From: a bacterium
GTDB taxonomy: Bacteria > Myxococcota_A > UBA9160 > UBA4427
DNA: 64,000 nucleotides
Assembly: GCA_024742285.1 (NCBI GenBank)
Contig: JANSYR010000005.1
Span: 124,001 to 188,000 of the forward strand
Direction: 5' to 3'
Shown here: one piece after another, positions 24,465 through 33,745 of the stretch
How the letters are laid out: the number at the start of each line of letters is the position of its first letter
Numbering within the stretch: position 1 is the stretch's first letter
The notes under the pieces: generated by a model
Seen by the model: only the letters and a program-made list of their open reading frames with translations
What the model was told of the DNA's origin: nothing
Database searches by the model: none
Translations under genes and position numbers: made by a program

Positions 24465-24493
24465 CTCTTTCTCCTGGATTCGCGCGGATCCGG

Positions 24494-25210
24494 CTAGGGA
24501 AGCAGCGCGCCGCCGTCGACGTCGACGGTCGTACCGGTCACGAAGTCGTTCTCGATCACGAAACGGATCGCCTGGGCGACTTCTTCGGGCGTGCCGGGGC
24601 GGGGGATGACGTTGGTGGCCGTCGCGCCGGCGAGGATCTTCTCGCCCTGCTCGAGGTCCGCGCCGAACATCTCGGTCACGATCGAGCCCGGGGCGACGAC
24701 GTTGATGCGTCGGGGCGCGATCTCCGGTGCGATCGCGCGGGCGAAGCCTTCGACGGCGTTTCCGACGGTCGAGATCGCGGACATGCCGGGGTTGGCCTTG
24801 CGTGCGGGGTAGCCGCTGACGAGCACGATCGCGGCGTCCTCGGTCAGGTGCTCCGCGCCGAGCCGGACGGCGTTCGTGTAGCCCCAGAGCTTGTCGAAGG
24901 AGCCCTGGAAGCCATCGAGATCCATCTCGAGGAAGGGACCCATTGCGCGATCCCCGCCCGTCGCCGCGCACACGAGGATGTCGAGCGGGGCGAGCGAGGC
25001 GAAGAGCGCGGACAGCGCCGCGCGATCGCGCACGTCGACGTCGTGGAGCGTGCTGTTCTCGCGGAGTCCGTTCTTCGCCCGGTCACGGGTCGTCGCCGAG
25101 CGGCTGGCGACGGCGACCCGGGCGCCGCCTCGCTCGAGATCCTGTGCAGTCGCGAGTCCGATGCCGGCGGATCCGCCGAGTACGAGGGCTCTTCGGCCTG
25201 CGAGTTCCAT
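24494..25210 (-). CDS. SDR-like oxidoreductase lacking the Tyr-Lys pair
   Basis: 238 aa from the ATG at 25208-25210. The nucleotide loop GGSAGIGLATA (residues 12-22) and the late VTGTTVDVDGGALLP are clear. The catalytic stretch reads LVSGYPARKANPGMSAISTVGNAVEGF across about 27 residues: the Ser is kept but the Tyr-x3-Lys of classical SDRs falls on I-S-T-V-G, with no Tyr or Lys. It may be a divergent SDR with altered catalysis or a non-catalytic member. It is the first gene of a two-gene unit with the serine hydrolase. The upstream 204 bp are shared with the amidohydrolase at 25415. Confidence 0.78.
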   Translation of the reverse strand: MELAGRRALVLGGSAGIGLATAQDLERGGARVAVASRSATTRDRAKNGLRENSTLHDVDVRDRAALSALFASLAPLDILVCAATGGDRAMGPFLEMDLDGFQGSFDKLWGYTNAVRLGAEHLTEDAAIVLVSGYPARKANPGMSAISTVGNAVEGFARAIAPEIAPRRINVVAPGSIVTEMFGADLEQGEKILAGATATNVIPRPGTPEEVAQAIRFVIENDFVTGTTVDVDGGALLP

Positions 25211-25339
25211 GCGTTCCTCCTGCTCGCTTTCGACGATCGCAGGCGGGGAGAAGCGGGGCAAGCTGCGCGGCCCACGCGTACGGGCACCGGCGCGCCGCGA
25301 GCGCGATCGCGCGGGGTCGGTGGTGGAAACCCAACGTGA

Positions 25340-25361
25340 TAGAATCGGCGGCCCTCGCCGA
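25340..25361 (+). promoter_or_regulatory. -10-like element with adjoining inverted repeat
   Basis: TAGAAT (25340-25345) is followed at once by the inverted repeat TCGGCG-N5-CGCCGA (25345-25361). It lies 69 bp before the amidohydrolase ATG at 25415. The repeat would fall at or next to the transcription start, so it could be an operator or a leader hairpin. Confidence 0.35.
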
Positions 25362-25414
25362 CCGGATGCGCGGAATCGGTCGCGACGTCGGCGGGATGCG
25401 AGGAAGGGAATCCG

Positions 25415-26719
25415 ATGGCTCGAACGGTATTCGTGAACGGGCGCGTCTTCGACGGGACGGAGCGGCTCGTCGCCGGCACGAACGTCGTCGTCGAGGGCAA
25501 CCGCATCACGCAGGTGAGCGACGCCCCGGTCGAGACCGGCGAGGACGACATCGTCCACGATCTCGGGGGGCGTACGCTGATGCCCGGGATGGTGCAGTGC
25601 CACTTCCATACCGGCTTCGGGCCCGATGCCGGCAATCCCTCTCCGTATCTCGGTCAGGGCATGCCCGCCGCCTACCTCGGGATGGTCGCGGCGAAGAACG
25701 CGCAGATCGCGATCCAGTTCGGCGTCACGTCGATCATCGGTTCGAGCAACGGCGACGGTCTCGATGTCTGCCTGAAGGAGGCGATCCTCCTCGGGCTCAC
25801 CCAGGGGCCCCGGGTGATTCCCTGTACGCACGAGTTCATGGCGAGTGGGGACTCCGCAGACGGAGACACGCGCTCCTGGTACATGGGTATCGAGCACAAG
25901 GGGCTCACCCGTCGCATCGACGGCGTCGACCAGATGCGTCAGGCCGTTCGTGAAGAGATCGGACGGGGCTGCCAGATCGTGAAGCTCGCCATCAGCGACG
26001 GGCACGGCAGCCAGATCATCCCCGACTGGAACTACATGTCGGAGGAGGAAGTCGTCTGCGCCGTCGAGACCGCGCACGGTCGCAACGCGATGGTCCGCGC
26101 CCATTGTCCGACGACGAGCGGAATCCTGATGTGCGCGAAGGCAGGCGTCGACATCATCGACCACTGTGATCTGGTCGACGACGAGGGGATCGACGCCATC
26201 GTCGCTGCCGGCGCCTCGGTCACGCCGAGCTACCTCTGGAGCGAGCGCTTCATGGCGTTCGCCGAGAGCTGGGATTACGCGAACGGTCCCTTCCCGATCG
26301 GGAACGGCTTTCCGGAGACCCACGAGGCTACGCTCGCGCGGCTGGCCGGCGTGAAGGAGCAGTTCGAGTATTCGATCTCGATGCTGCCGAAGATGCGCGC
26401 CGCCGGGATCAACCTCTGCCTGGGGGACGACTACGGCTTCGCGATGATGCCCCACGGCGACTACGCCTCGGAGATGGAGGCCTACGTGAAGCACGGCACG
26501 CCGGCGATCGAGGTCATGCAGTGGGGGACGCGGAACGGCGCCCGCGCGATGGGGCGTCATGGGGCGGAGCTCGGCGAGGTCAAGGAAGGGAAGCTCGCCG
26601 ACCTGATCGTCGTGCAGGGCGATCCGACCGAAGACGTGCTCGTCTTCCGCGACCCGAGCAACGTGCAGCTCGTCCTCAAGGACGGGCAGGTCGAGAAGGA
26701 TCTGCTCTCGGCCGCGTAG
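25415..26719 (+). CDS. Amidohydrolase family protein (imidazolonepropionase/prolidase-like)
   Basis: 434 aa. Beta-sandwich start MARTVFVNGRVFDGTERLV, metal ligands in GMVQCHFHTG (His63, His65), a conserved Lys region around GCQIVKLAIS (about residue 187-196), the third His in VRAHCPTT and the late Asp in LCLGDDYGF. This arrangement matches the imidazolonepropionase/aryldialkylphosphatase-type amidohydrolases with one or two metals. It differs from the longer D-aminoacylase-like paralogues elsewhere in the window. A strong GGAAGGGA precedes the ATG. It is 30 bp ahead of an acyl-CoA ligase, so the pair may release and activate a carboxylic acid. Confidence 0.83.
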   Translation: MARTVFVNGRVFDGTERLVAGTNVVVEGNRITQVSDAPVETGEDDIVHDLGGRTLMPGMVQCHFHTGFGPDAGNPSPYLGQGMPAAYLGMVAAKNAQIAIQFGVTSIIGSSNGDGLDVCLKEAILLGLTQGPRVIPCTHEFMASGDSADGDTRSWYMGIEHKGLTRRIDGVDQMRQAVREEIGRGCQIVKLAISDGHGSQIIPDWNYMSEEEVVCAVETAHGRNAMVRAHCPTTSGILMCAKAGVDIIDHCDLVDDEGIDAIVAAGASVTPSYLWSERFMAFAESWDYANGPFPIGNGFPETHEATLARLAGVKEQFEYSISMLPKMRAAGINLCLGDDYGFAMMPHGDYASEMEAYVKHGTPAIEVMQWGTRNGARAMGRHGAELGEVKEGKLADLIVVQGDPTEDVLVFRDPSNVQLVLKDGQVEKDLLSAA

Positions 26720-26749
26720 GGCGGCGCGAGCGCTGGGGAGAATCGGACG

Positions 26750-28204
26750 GTGGCGATGGTTTCCTACGGCAGCGCGCTCTCGCTCCACGCACGGGAGAAT
26801 CCCGACGCGATCGCGTTGGTCCACGACGGCGTTCGGACCTCCTTCGCGGAGCTCGAAGCCGGCTCGAATCGGCGCGCTCGGGCGTTCGAGAAGCTCGGAG
26901 TCGCCGAGGGCGACTTCGTCACGATCGCCCTCGCGAACGGGGTCGAGTTCCTCGAGTCGCTCTTCGCCTGCTGGAAGCTCGGTGCGACGCCCCAGCCGGT
27001 CTCGGCGCGGCTCCCGCAGAGCGAGCGCGAAGCCATCATCGACCTCGTCGATCCGAAGCTGGTCCTGGGAGTCGACCCCGCGCTCCATCCCGGACGGACC
27101 GTCGCGCCGGCGGACCTCGATACGAGCGGCGAAGAGGCCGACGAGCTCCCCGATCGGACCTCGCAGTACCGCATGGCGATCTGCTCCGGCGGGAGCACTG
27201 GCCGCCCCAAGGTCGTGGTCGATCACATCCCCGGCCAGACGGACCCCTACGCCGAGTTCCACGGACGGGGTCCCGGGTCGAGCATCCTGGTCCCGGGTCC
27301 GCTCTATCACTCCGGGCCGTTGATCAACTGCCTGTCCGTCCTGCTGACGGGCGGGAAGGTCGTGCTCATGACGCGCTTCGATGCGAAGCGCTCCCTCGAG
27401 CTGGTCGCGGAGGAGCAGCTCGAGCTCGCGATCTTCGTTCCCACGATGATGCTGCGGATCTGGAAGCTCCCCGCGGAGGAGCGCGCGAAGGCGGACCTCT
27501 CGACGCTCCACCGCGTCGTCTCGAGCAGTGCTTCGCTCCCCGACTGGCTCCAGCGGGAGTGGATCGAGTGGATCGGCCCCGAGCGCGTCTGGGAGGCCTA
27601 CGGCGGGAGTGAGCGGATCGGCGGCACGATCATCTCGGGGACCGAGTGGCTCGAGAAGCCCGGCTCCGTCGGTCGCGCGACCGAAGGCCGCAAGCTCCGC
27701 GTGCTCGATCCCGAGGGCCGGGACGTCGCGGCCGGGGAGATCGGCGACGTCTACTTCCTGCCGCCGGGGGGTCCCGGTTCGACCTACCACTATCTCGGCG
27801 CCGAGCCGCGGCGGACCGACGACGGCTGGGAGACCCTCGGCGACATGGGCTACGTCGACGCGGACGGGTACCTCTTCCTGGTCGATCGCCGGACGGATCT
27901 GATCATCAGCGGCGGTTCCAACATCTATCCGGCGGAGGTCGAGGGCGCCGTCGAGAGTCATCCGGCAGTGCGTTCCTGCGCGGTGATCGGTCTGCCCGAC
28001 GACGATCTCGGTGCGACCGTGCACGCGATCGTGGACACCTTCGAGCCGGTGGAGGAAGACGACCTCCGCGCGCACCTGTCGGAGCAGCTGGTCCGCTACA
28101 AGATTCCGCGGAGCTTCGAGTTCGTCGACGAGCCGCTCAAGGACGACGCGGGCAAGGTCCGGCGCCGAGCGCTGCGGGAGGCGCGGGTCGCGGACGGGGC
28201 ATAG
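26750..28204 (+). CDS. AMP-dependent acyl-CoA synthetase/ligase
   Basis: 484 aa from the GTG at 26750 (ATG at 26756 is the alternative). The P-loop is CSGGSTGRPKVV (about 146-157); also GGSERIGGTI (motif II region), GDMGYVDADGYLFLVDRRTD with the adenylate Asp and Arg, IISGGSNIYPAEVE hinge, and the C-terminal catalytic Lys in DDAGKVRRRA. It activates a carboxylic acid as an acyl-adenylate and transfers it to CoA. It is shorter than long-chain FadD enzymes, similar to bile-acid or aromatic-acid ligases. Converges with an NTF2-fold gene only 16 bp on. Confidence 0.87.
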   Translation: MAMVSYGSALSLHARENPDAIALVHDGVRTSFAELEAGSNRRARAFEKLGVAEGDFVTIALANGVEFLESLFACWKLGATPQPVSARLPQSEREAIIDLVDPKLVLGVDPALHPGRTVAPADLDTSGEEADELPDRTSQYRMAICSGGSTGRPKVVVDHIPGQTDPYAEFHGRGPGSSILVPGPLYHSGPLINCLSVLLTGGKVVLMTRFDAKRSLELVAEEQLELAIFVPTMMLRIWKLPAEERAKADLSTLHRVVSSSASLPDWLQREWIEWIGPERVWEAYGGSERIGGTIISGTEWLEKPGSVGRATEGRKLRVLDPEGRDVAAGEIGDVYFLPPGGPGSTYHYLGAEPRRTDDGWETLGDMGYVDADGYLFLVDRRTDLIISGGSNIYPAEVEGAVESHPAVRSCAVIGLPDDDLGATVHAIVDTFEPVEEDDLRAHLSEQLVRYKIPRSFEFVDEPLKDDAGKVRRRALREARVADGA

Positions 28205-28220
28205 GGCTGCCTGGCCGTTC

Positions 28221-28586
28221 CTAGGCTCCGACCCTCGCGGTATCGAAGTACTCCTTGAGGTAGGCCACGCGCCCGTCCCGGATCGTCAACCGATTGTGGT
28301 AGCGATTCGAGTAGGGCCGGCCGCCCGAGGTGCCCTCGCTCTCGAGCTCGACGGCGACCGTGTCGCCCTCGGCGATCATCGAGAGGATCGTGAAGCGGAT
28401 GTCCATCGACTTCAGGAAGAGCGCGAGCGTCTCTCTCGCGACCGGATGCTCCCCCGCATACGGGCCTTCGCCCAGCACCCAGGTCTTCGCATCGTCGGTG
28501 TAGGTGGCGAGGATCCGGTCGACGTCCCGGCTGTTCATCGCCTCGTAGTAGGCGAGGGCAGCCCGCTTCGACGCCTCGGCGTTCAC
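28221..28586 (-). CDS. SnoaL-like/NTF2-fold protein
   Basis: 121 aa from a GTG (28584-28586) that overlaps the TGA of the DUF3604 gene, so translation is coupled. The pattern ALAYYEAMNSRDVDRILATY, then DDAKTWVLGEGPYAGEH, then FTILSMIAEGDTVAVELESE is the standard SnoaL cone-fold profile. No KSI catalytic Asp set is clear. Its tight linkage to the DUF3604 enzyme suggests an accessory or consecutive enzyme of the same pathway. It is one of three coupled NTF2-fold genes here. Confidence 0.75.
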   Translation of the reverse strand: MNAEASKRAALAYYEAMNSRDVDRILATYTDDAKTWVLGEGPYAGEHPVARETLALFLKSMDIRFTILSMIAEGDTVAVELESEGTSGGRPYSNRYHNRLTIRDGRVAYLKEYFDTARVGA

Positions 28587-30481
28587 GGCGTGTACCAGAT
28601 CGGCGAGGTCCAGGCGCGGTCCTGCACCGTCTTCGGAACGCTCGACACCTTGCACACGTCTCGTTCGGGTGTCTTGGCGCAGATCCGCGTGGAGAAGCGG
28701 CAGCTCGGATTCTCGAAGACGCGCGCGTAGTAGACGGCGCGTTGGTTCGGGTCGAAGTCCGGGTCGGTCCAGACGGAGCAGAGCTGGCGTTCGCCCGGGC
28801 CGCTCACTTCGCAGGTCTTCGTGTCGACACTCGCGCCGTTGTCCTTCCTGCCCGCGACGTCGACGACCTGCTGGTGGAACGTTCCGTCCGGATCCGCCCA
28901 GCCCTTCACGATCTGTACGCGCTGGAGCAGGTTACCCGGGTGCGCCTCCGTCCCCGCGTCCTGCATCGCGGAGACGACGAACGTCGGGGCCTCGTCCTTG
29001 CCCGGTCGCGCCGGCAGGTCGCCGCCCATCGGAACGCCGCCCGCGTAGCCCTGCTCGACGAGGTTCGCCGCGTCGCAGAGATTCTCCGGGTAGTCCCAGC
29101 CACCGAAGAGCCGGACGGTCATCCGCGAGCCGCTCGTCGCGTAGACCTCGCGTCGGCGGAGGGCGTCGAAGATCGCGTCTCGGCTGTTCTCCTCGGCCCA
29201 GACGGCGGCGAGACCGCCGAGGTTGTAGCCGGGACCGGGGACGGCGGAGTCGAAGGAGTCGGTCTCCCATTCGTCGGTCGCGCCAGGCGTGCCCGTGTGG
29301 ATGTCGGTCGCGCCGATCATGCCGAACGCGTAGGGGTTCACGCCGATCCGGTCCGCTTCCCGGAGCCCCTCGATCAGCGCGTAGCGCGCGTAGTCGAGGC
29401 GTGAGCTGCAGCCCTGACCGGCGAGGGCTCCCTTCTCCATCCGACCCTCGCAATCCGGGGCCTGATGGAGCTGGCGATACTTCTCGAAGCCGCAGTCCTC
29501 GTCGGCGCCGAGCACCTTCCACGGGTTCGCCTTGCACTCGGACTCGCCCTTGATCTGCATCATCTCGACGACGGGCTCCATCCGCGCGCGCAGCGACGCG
29601 AGGCGCGCCTGCTCCGGCTTGGCAGTGCCTTCGGGGTACTCGATCGTGAAGAGCCGACCGTTGGAGAGATTCGGATTGTGCGGGATGGCGAGGACGTCGC
29701 AGCCCGGCTTGCCCTGGATGCACTGACGGTCGAGCTCCTTCCAGAGACCGGGTCCGGTGGGTTCGTCGGAGTATCGGATCGGCGACTCGATCACGTGCTC
29801 GTTTCGGAAGATCACGTTGCGGTGGATCTTCGTCATCTCGGGCGTCGCGGTGTGCTCGTACGCGATGAACGTCGTGAAGTTGCAGGCGGAGGTCGGATCG
29901 TCGTGCTTCGCTGCGGCGGTCTGCATGTCCTGCCATGCGTCGATCGTCCCCTGGCGACAGACCGCCCAGTCCTCGCCGCAGAGCGGCGCGGAGTTGAGGC
30001 TCGCGACCCGGCCGACGATGTCTTCCGCGGCTTCGGTGCTCGAGGCGGGCTCGAAGGGCCGGCGATAGTTCCGGCACACCTCGCTGTCGTAGACCTTGGA
30101 GCCCGGCGTCGTGCAGAGATGCACGCCGCCGAGGGCATCCGCGTGGTCGGTGATGGCCGCGAAGTCGAGCGGTCGGCCGATCTGGAAGGGGCGCGTGCCC
30201 GTGCCGTCTTCGCCGAGCGGCGGGAGGGTCCGAGGCTCTCCCTTGGCGAAGGCGTAGGCATCACCCGGCGTGAGGCGCGTGTCGAACATGTAGGCGTCCA
30301 TCGAGTACGCCGTATGGATGTGGAGGTCGCCCCAGAACACGTTCTTCTGGGGGTCGTAGTGGTCGCAACGATTCGTTTCGGCAGCGACGGCGTCTGCGGC
30401 GGCCAGGGTCGCGAAGACGACGCAAGCGGTGATTACGGCGTGTAAAGAAGTGTCTCGGAGACAGCGGTTCGGGGACGTCAT
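28583..30481 (-). CDS. DUF3604 (PHP-like) secreted protein
   Basis: 632 aa from the ATG at 30479-30481. Residues 1-34 are a signal peptide ending ADAVAAE. VFWGDLHIHTAYSMDAYMFD carries the HIH metal motif, AAITDHADALG the Asp/His pair, and GMIGATDIHTG the late Asp/His, the layout of a PHP-type metal centre. Several Cys residues in the mature part suggest disulfides in the periplasm. It is the intact paralogue of the gene truncated at base 1, with about half of the motifs identical. Divergent from the MacA-like gene over 54 bp. Substrate unknown. Confidence 0.85.
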   Translation of the reverse strand: MTSPNRCLRDTSLHAVITACVVFATLAAADAVAAETNRCDHYDPQKNVFWGDLHIHTAYSMDAYMFDTRLTPGDAYAFAKGEPRTLPPLGEDGTGTRPFQIGRPLDFAAITDHADALGGVHLCTTPGSKVYDSEVCRNYRRPFEPASSTEAAEDIVGRVASLNSAPLCGEDWAVCRQGTIDAWQDMQTAAAKHDDPTSACNFTTFIAYEHTATPEMTKIHRNVIFRNEHVIESPIRYSDEPTGPGLWKELDRQCIQGKPGCDVLAIPHNPNLSNGRLFTIEYPEGTAKPEQARLASLRARMEPVVEMMQIKGESECKANPWKVLGADEDCGFEKYRQLHQAPDCEGRMEKGALAGQGCSSRLDYARYALIEGLREADRIGVNPYAFGMIGATDIHTGTPGATDEWETDSFDSAVPGPGYNLGGLAAVWAEENSRDAIFDALRRREVYATSGSRMTVRLFGGWDYPENLCDAANLVEQGYAGGVPMGGDLPARPGKDEAPTFVVSAMQDAGTEAHPGNLLQRVQIVKGWADPDGTFHQQVVDVAGRKDNGASVDTKTCEVSGPGERQLCSVWTDPDFDPNQRAVYYARVFENPSCRFSTRICAKTPERDVCKVSSVPKTVQDRAWTSPIWYTP

Positions 30482-30535
30482 GTCGTCAATGGTATAGAAT
30501 CGAATCCGCGCGCCCAGAGGGAAACGAGAGGCCAG

Positions 30536-31768
30536 ATGCCCGCGGAGCCGGACCAGAAGACACGCTCCCGCAGGTTCCTCCCGTGGATCCTGCTCGCTGC
30601 GTTGCTGCTCGCGGGCGTCGCTCTCCGACGAACCGTCTTCGCTCCCGATCCGATCGAGGTGCGCGTCGCGAGTGTCGCGCGGGGGCGGGTCGAGGCGACC
30701 GTCACGAACTCGAAGGCGGGGACCGTCGAAGCGCGTCGCCGATCGAGGATCGCGTCCGAGATCGGGGGGCAGGTCGTCTCGATCGCGCACCGCGAGGGCG
30801 ATCGGGTCGGAGCGGGCGAGCCCCTCGTCCGGCTCTCGCCGCGCAGCCAGGAAGCCCAGCTCGAGCTCGCCGTGCAGGGCGTCTCGATCGCGCGGGCGGG
30901 TCTCGAGGACGCCTGCCTGCGTCGCGACCGCGCGCAGCGCGAGCTCGCGCGAACGAAGCGGCTCGCCGAGAGCAGCGTCGCCTCGGAGGACCGCCTCGAC
31001 GAGCTGCAGTACCGGTACGACTCGGCGCGCGTCGCGTGCGACGGAGCGAAGGCGGAGCTCGCGCGCGCCGAGGCCCAGCAGCGATCGGCGGAGACGGAGC
31101 TCGCGAAGACCGAGATTCGCGCGCCCTTCGCCGGGATCGTCGCCGAAGTGAACGTCGAAGTGGGCGAGTGGGTCACGCCGTCGCCGCCGCTCCTGACCTC
31201 GCCGCCGGTGATCGACCTGATCGATCCTGCTTCCATCTTCGTGAGCGCGCCGATGGACGAGGTGGACTCCGGCGCGATCCGGCCCGGACTTCCGGTCAAG
31301 GTGACCGTCGACTCGCGTCCGGGCGAGCGCTTCGCAGGGTCGGTGCTTCGCGTGGCGCCCTACGTGCTCGACGAGGAGGCCCAGAATCGCACGCTCGAGA
31401 TCGAGGTGGCGCTCGTCGACGCTGCGGTCGCCGAGTCGCTCCTGCCGGGCACGTCGGCGGACGCGGAGGTCGTGCTCGACGCCCGGGACGACGTGATTCG
31501 CGTCCCGACTTCGGCGCTCATGCGGAACGAGCGCGTGCTCGTGCTGGAGGACGGGGAGCTCGTCGAGCGCGAGATCGAGGTCGGGCTCCGCAACTGGCAG
31601 TTCGCAGAGGTCCGGTCCGGCCTCGAAGAGGACGAGCGGCTCGTCGTCGCCCTCGATCGTCTCGAGATCGTGGCCGGGGCGCGCGCGGTCCCGGATGCGG
31701 ACAGCACGTCGTCGGATGGCGCCTCGGCGGAGAGGGACCCGGACGTGGCGGCGGGGCGCGACTCCTGA
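30536..31768 (+). CDS. Periplasmic adaptor (MacA/HlyD-type membrane fusion protein)
   Basis: 410 aa. A transmembrane anchor lies at about residues 14-31 (FLPWILLAALLLAGVAL). It is followed by a lipoyl/barrel-sandwich domain split by a coiled-coil of about residues 105-185, rich in ARAGLEDACLRRDRAQREL-type heptads. Then come a beta-barrel with KTEIRAPFAGIVAEVNVEVG and a membrane-proximal domain. This is the adaptor of a tripartite ABC exporter. It has a C-terminal acidic/Ser-rich tail. The ATPase starts 20 bp after its stop, followed by two permeases. A -10-like TAGAAT at 30495-30500 precedes it. Confidence 0.88.
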   Translation: MPAEPDQKTRSRRFLPWILLAALLLAGVALRRTVFAPDPIEVRVASVARGRVEATVTNSKAGTVEARRRSRIASEIGGQVVSIAHREGDRVGAGEPLVRLSPRSQEAQLELAVQGVSIARAGLEDACLRRDRAQRELARTKRLAESSVASEDRLDELQYRYDSARVACDGAKAELARAEAQQRSAETELAKTEIRAPFAGIVAEVNVEVGEWVTPSPPLLTSPPVIDLIDPASIFVSAPMDEVDSGAIRPGLPVKVTVDSRPGERFAGSVLRVAPYVLDEEAQNRTLEIEVALVDAAVAESLLPGTSADAEVVLDARDDVIRVPTSALMRNERVLVLEDGELVEREIEVGLRNWQFAEVRSGLEEDERLVVALDRLEIVAGARAVPDADSTSSDGASAERDPDVAAGRDS

Positions 31769-31787
31769 TGCCGCGGGAGCGGCTCCC

Positions 31788-32540
31788 GTGATCCACGTCG
31801 AAGACCTGTGGCGGACCTACGTCATGGGCGACACGGAGCTCCACGCGCTGCGGGGCGTGAGCGAGACGATCGAAGACGGCGAGTACGTCGCGATCATCGG
31901 CCCCTCCGGCTCGGGCAAGAGCACGCTCCTGAACGTCCTCGGCTGCCTGGACTCGCCGGACCGCGGGCGGTACCTCCTGGCGGGGGAGGACGTGGCGGGC
32001 CTCGGCGAGGACGCTCTGGCCGAGACGCGACTCCGCCGGATCGGGTTCATCTTCCAGTCCTTCCACCTCGTGCCGCGCTTGACCGCGCTCCAGAACGTCG
32101 AGCTACCGATGATCTTCGCTGGGATCCCGCCGGCGGAACGTCGCTCGCGGGCCGCGGGCGCGCTCGCGGCGGTCGGACTCTCGGATCGAGAGGGTCATCG
32201 GCCGAACGAGCTCTCCGGCGGTCAGAAGCAGCGGGTCGCCATCGCGCGTTCCACGGTCATGGACCCGGGCCTTCTTCTGTGCGACGAGCCGACGGGCAAT
32301 CTCGACAGTCGATCGGGGGCGCAGGTGCTCGACCTGCTCGCCGAGCTGCACGCGGGCGGTCGGACGCTCGTCGTCGTGACCCACGATCCGAGAGTGGCAC
32401 GGCGTGCCGATCGCGTCGTGGTCATGCGGGATGGCGGGATCTTGAAGCGCGTACGCGGAGACGACGTCGGCGACCTGGGGTCTCTCTTCGAGATCGAGGA
32501 GGAGGTCGTCGACCCGCCCACGGAGGCGCGGGGCGCATGA
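31788..32540 (+). CDS. ABC transporter ATP-binding protein (MacB/LolD-type)
   Basis: 250 aa from the GTG at 31788. Walker A GPSGSGKST (about 38-46), Q-loop FIFQSFHLVPRLT, signature LSGGQKQRVAIARS, Walker B LLLCDEPTGNLDS and switch His in VVVTHDPRVA. The sequence class is that of type VII (mechanotransmission) exporters: lipoprotein releasing LolD or macrolide MacB. Here the ATPase is separate from the permeases. It overlaps the first permease by 4 bp (ATGA). It powers export or periplasmic work on a substrate that cannot be deduced. Confidence 0.9.
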   Translation: MIHVEDLWRTYVMGDTELHALRGVSETIEDGEYVAIIGPSGSGKSTLLNVLGCLDSPDRGRYLLAGEDVAGLGEDALAETRLRRIGFIFQSFHLVPRLTALQNVELPMIFAGIPPAERRSRAAGALAAVGLSDREGHRPNELSGGQKQRVAIARSTVMDPGLLLCDEPTGNLDSRSGAQVLDLLAELHAGGRTLVVVTHDPRVARRADRVVVMRDGGILKRVRGDDVGDLGSLFEIEEEVVDPPTEARGA

Positions 32541-33742
32541 GCCCTCGGGACCTCGTCGGATTCGCCTTCGCGGCGGTGCTCCAGAACCGACGGCGGAGCG
32601 CGCTCTCGCTCCTCGGCGTGGTGATCGGCGTCGTCGCCGTGCTCTCGCTGACGGCGATCGGCGAAGGGGCGCTCCGCTACGTCACGAACCAGTTTGCGAG
32701 CCTGGGCAGCTCGATCATCAACGTCTCGCCCGGCAAGAACGAGACGACGGGAGGCATGCCGCACGGCATAGGCGGCGTGCCGAACGATCTCACGCTTCGC
32801 GACGCGATGGTCCTGGAGCGGCGGATCCCTTCGGTCCGCGCCGCGATCCCGGTCTCGATCAGCACCGAGACCGTGAGCTTCCGCGAGCGCGCGCGCCGCG
32901 CGCCGATCGTCGGCGCGACCCGGGAGTTTGAGCGCCTCCAACGACTCGACCTCGCGATGGGGAGCTTCCTTCCCGAGTCCGAGATCGATCGCGGGGCCGC
33001 CGTCGTGGTCCTCGGTCACAAGGTCGCACGCGAGCTCTTCGACGAGGCGAATCCGCTCGGCAACGCGATCCGGATCGGGAGCTGGCGGATGCGGGTGATC
33101 GGCGTACTCCAGGAGCGGGGGCAGCAGCTGGGCCTGGACGTCGACGAGGTCGCCTTCATTCCGGTCGCCTCCGGGATGCGCATGGCGAACAAGAGCTCGG
33201 TCAGTCGGATCATGCTCGAGCTCTGGCCGCGCTCCGATCAGGACCGGGTGATCGAACGCGTGAAGGAGCTCCTGATCGAGCGGCACGACGAGGAGGACTT
33301 CACCTGCGTGAGCCAGGACGCCGTCCTCGAGTCGCTCTCGTCGATCCTGGGAATCCTGACCCTCGTGGTCGCGGGGATCGCGAGCATCAGCCTCGCGGTC
33401 GCGGGCATCGGGATCATGAACGTGATGCTCGTCTCGGTCTCGGAACGCCGGGACGAGGTCGGTCTCCTCAAGGCCCTCGGCGCGAGTCGACGACAGATCC
33501 TGACGATCTTCCTGCTCGAGGCGGCGCTCCTCTCCTCGGCGGGCGGCCTCCTCGGACTCGTCGTCGGGACGGCGCTGGTCTACGTCGGGAACCTCACCTA
33601 TCCGGCGGTCGACATCGTGGCGCCTCTCTGGGCCGTCGGTGCCGTGGTCGCGCTCTCGCTCGGCGTCGGGATCGTCTTCGGCGTGCTGCCCGCCTGGCGT
33701 GCGTCGAGACTCGACCCCGTCGCGGCGCTCCAGGGGAATTAG
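32537..33742 (+). CDS. MacB-type ABC permease
   Basis: 401 aa. TM helix 1 is at about residues 20-42 with LSLLGVVIGVVAVLS. A large periplasmic MacB_PCD domain runs from about 60 to 260 (INVSPGKNETTGG, FEVGATREFE-like). Three C-terminal TM helices form the FtsX domain with ERRDEVGLLKALGASRRQIL (about 310), the coupling helix. The MacB fold lacks an own nucleotide domain. It pairs with the ATPase just upstream. A second, homologous permease starts 4 bp after it, so the transporter could be heterodimeric. Confidence 0.88.
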   Translation: MSPRDLVGFAFAAVLQNRRRSALSLLGVVIGVVAVLSLTAIGEGALRYVTNQFASLGSSIINVSPGKNETTGGMPHGIGGVPNDLTLRDAMVLERRIPSVRAAIPVSISTETVSFRERARRAPIVGATREFERLQRLDLAMGSFLPESEIDRGAAVVVLGHKVARELFDEANPLGNAIRIGSWRMRVIGVLQERGQQLGLDVDEVAFIPVASGMRMANKSSVSRIMLELWPRSDQDRVIERVKELLIERHDEEDFTCVSQDAVLESLSSILGILTLVVAGIASISLAVAGIGIMNVMLVSVSERRDEVGLLKALGASRRQILTIFLLEAALLSSAGGLLGLVVGTALVYVGNLTYPAVDIVAPLWAVGAVVALSLGVGIVFGVLPAWRASRLDPVAALQGN

Positions 33743-33745
33743 GCG

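Noticed and set aside
24494-28075. 1193-codon minus-strand frame
   Set aside because: Only its last 238 codons (24494-25210) are a gene, the SDR. The rest is antisense to the amidohydrolase and acyl-CoA ligase, which have clear motifs.
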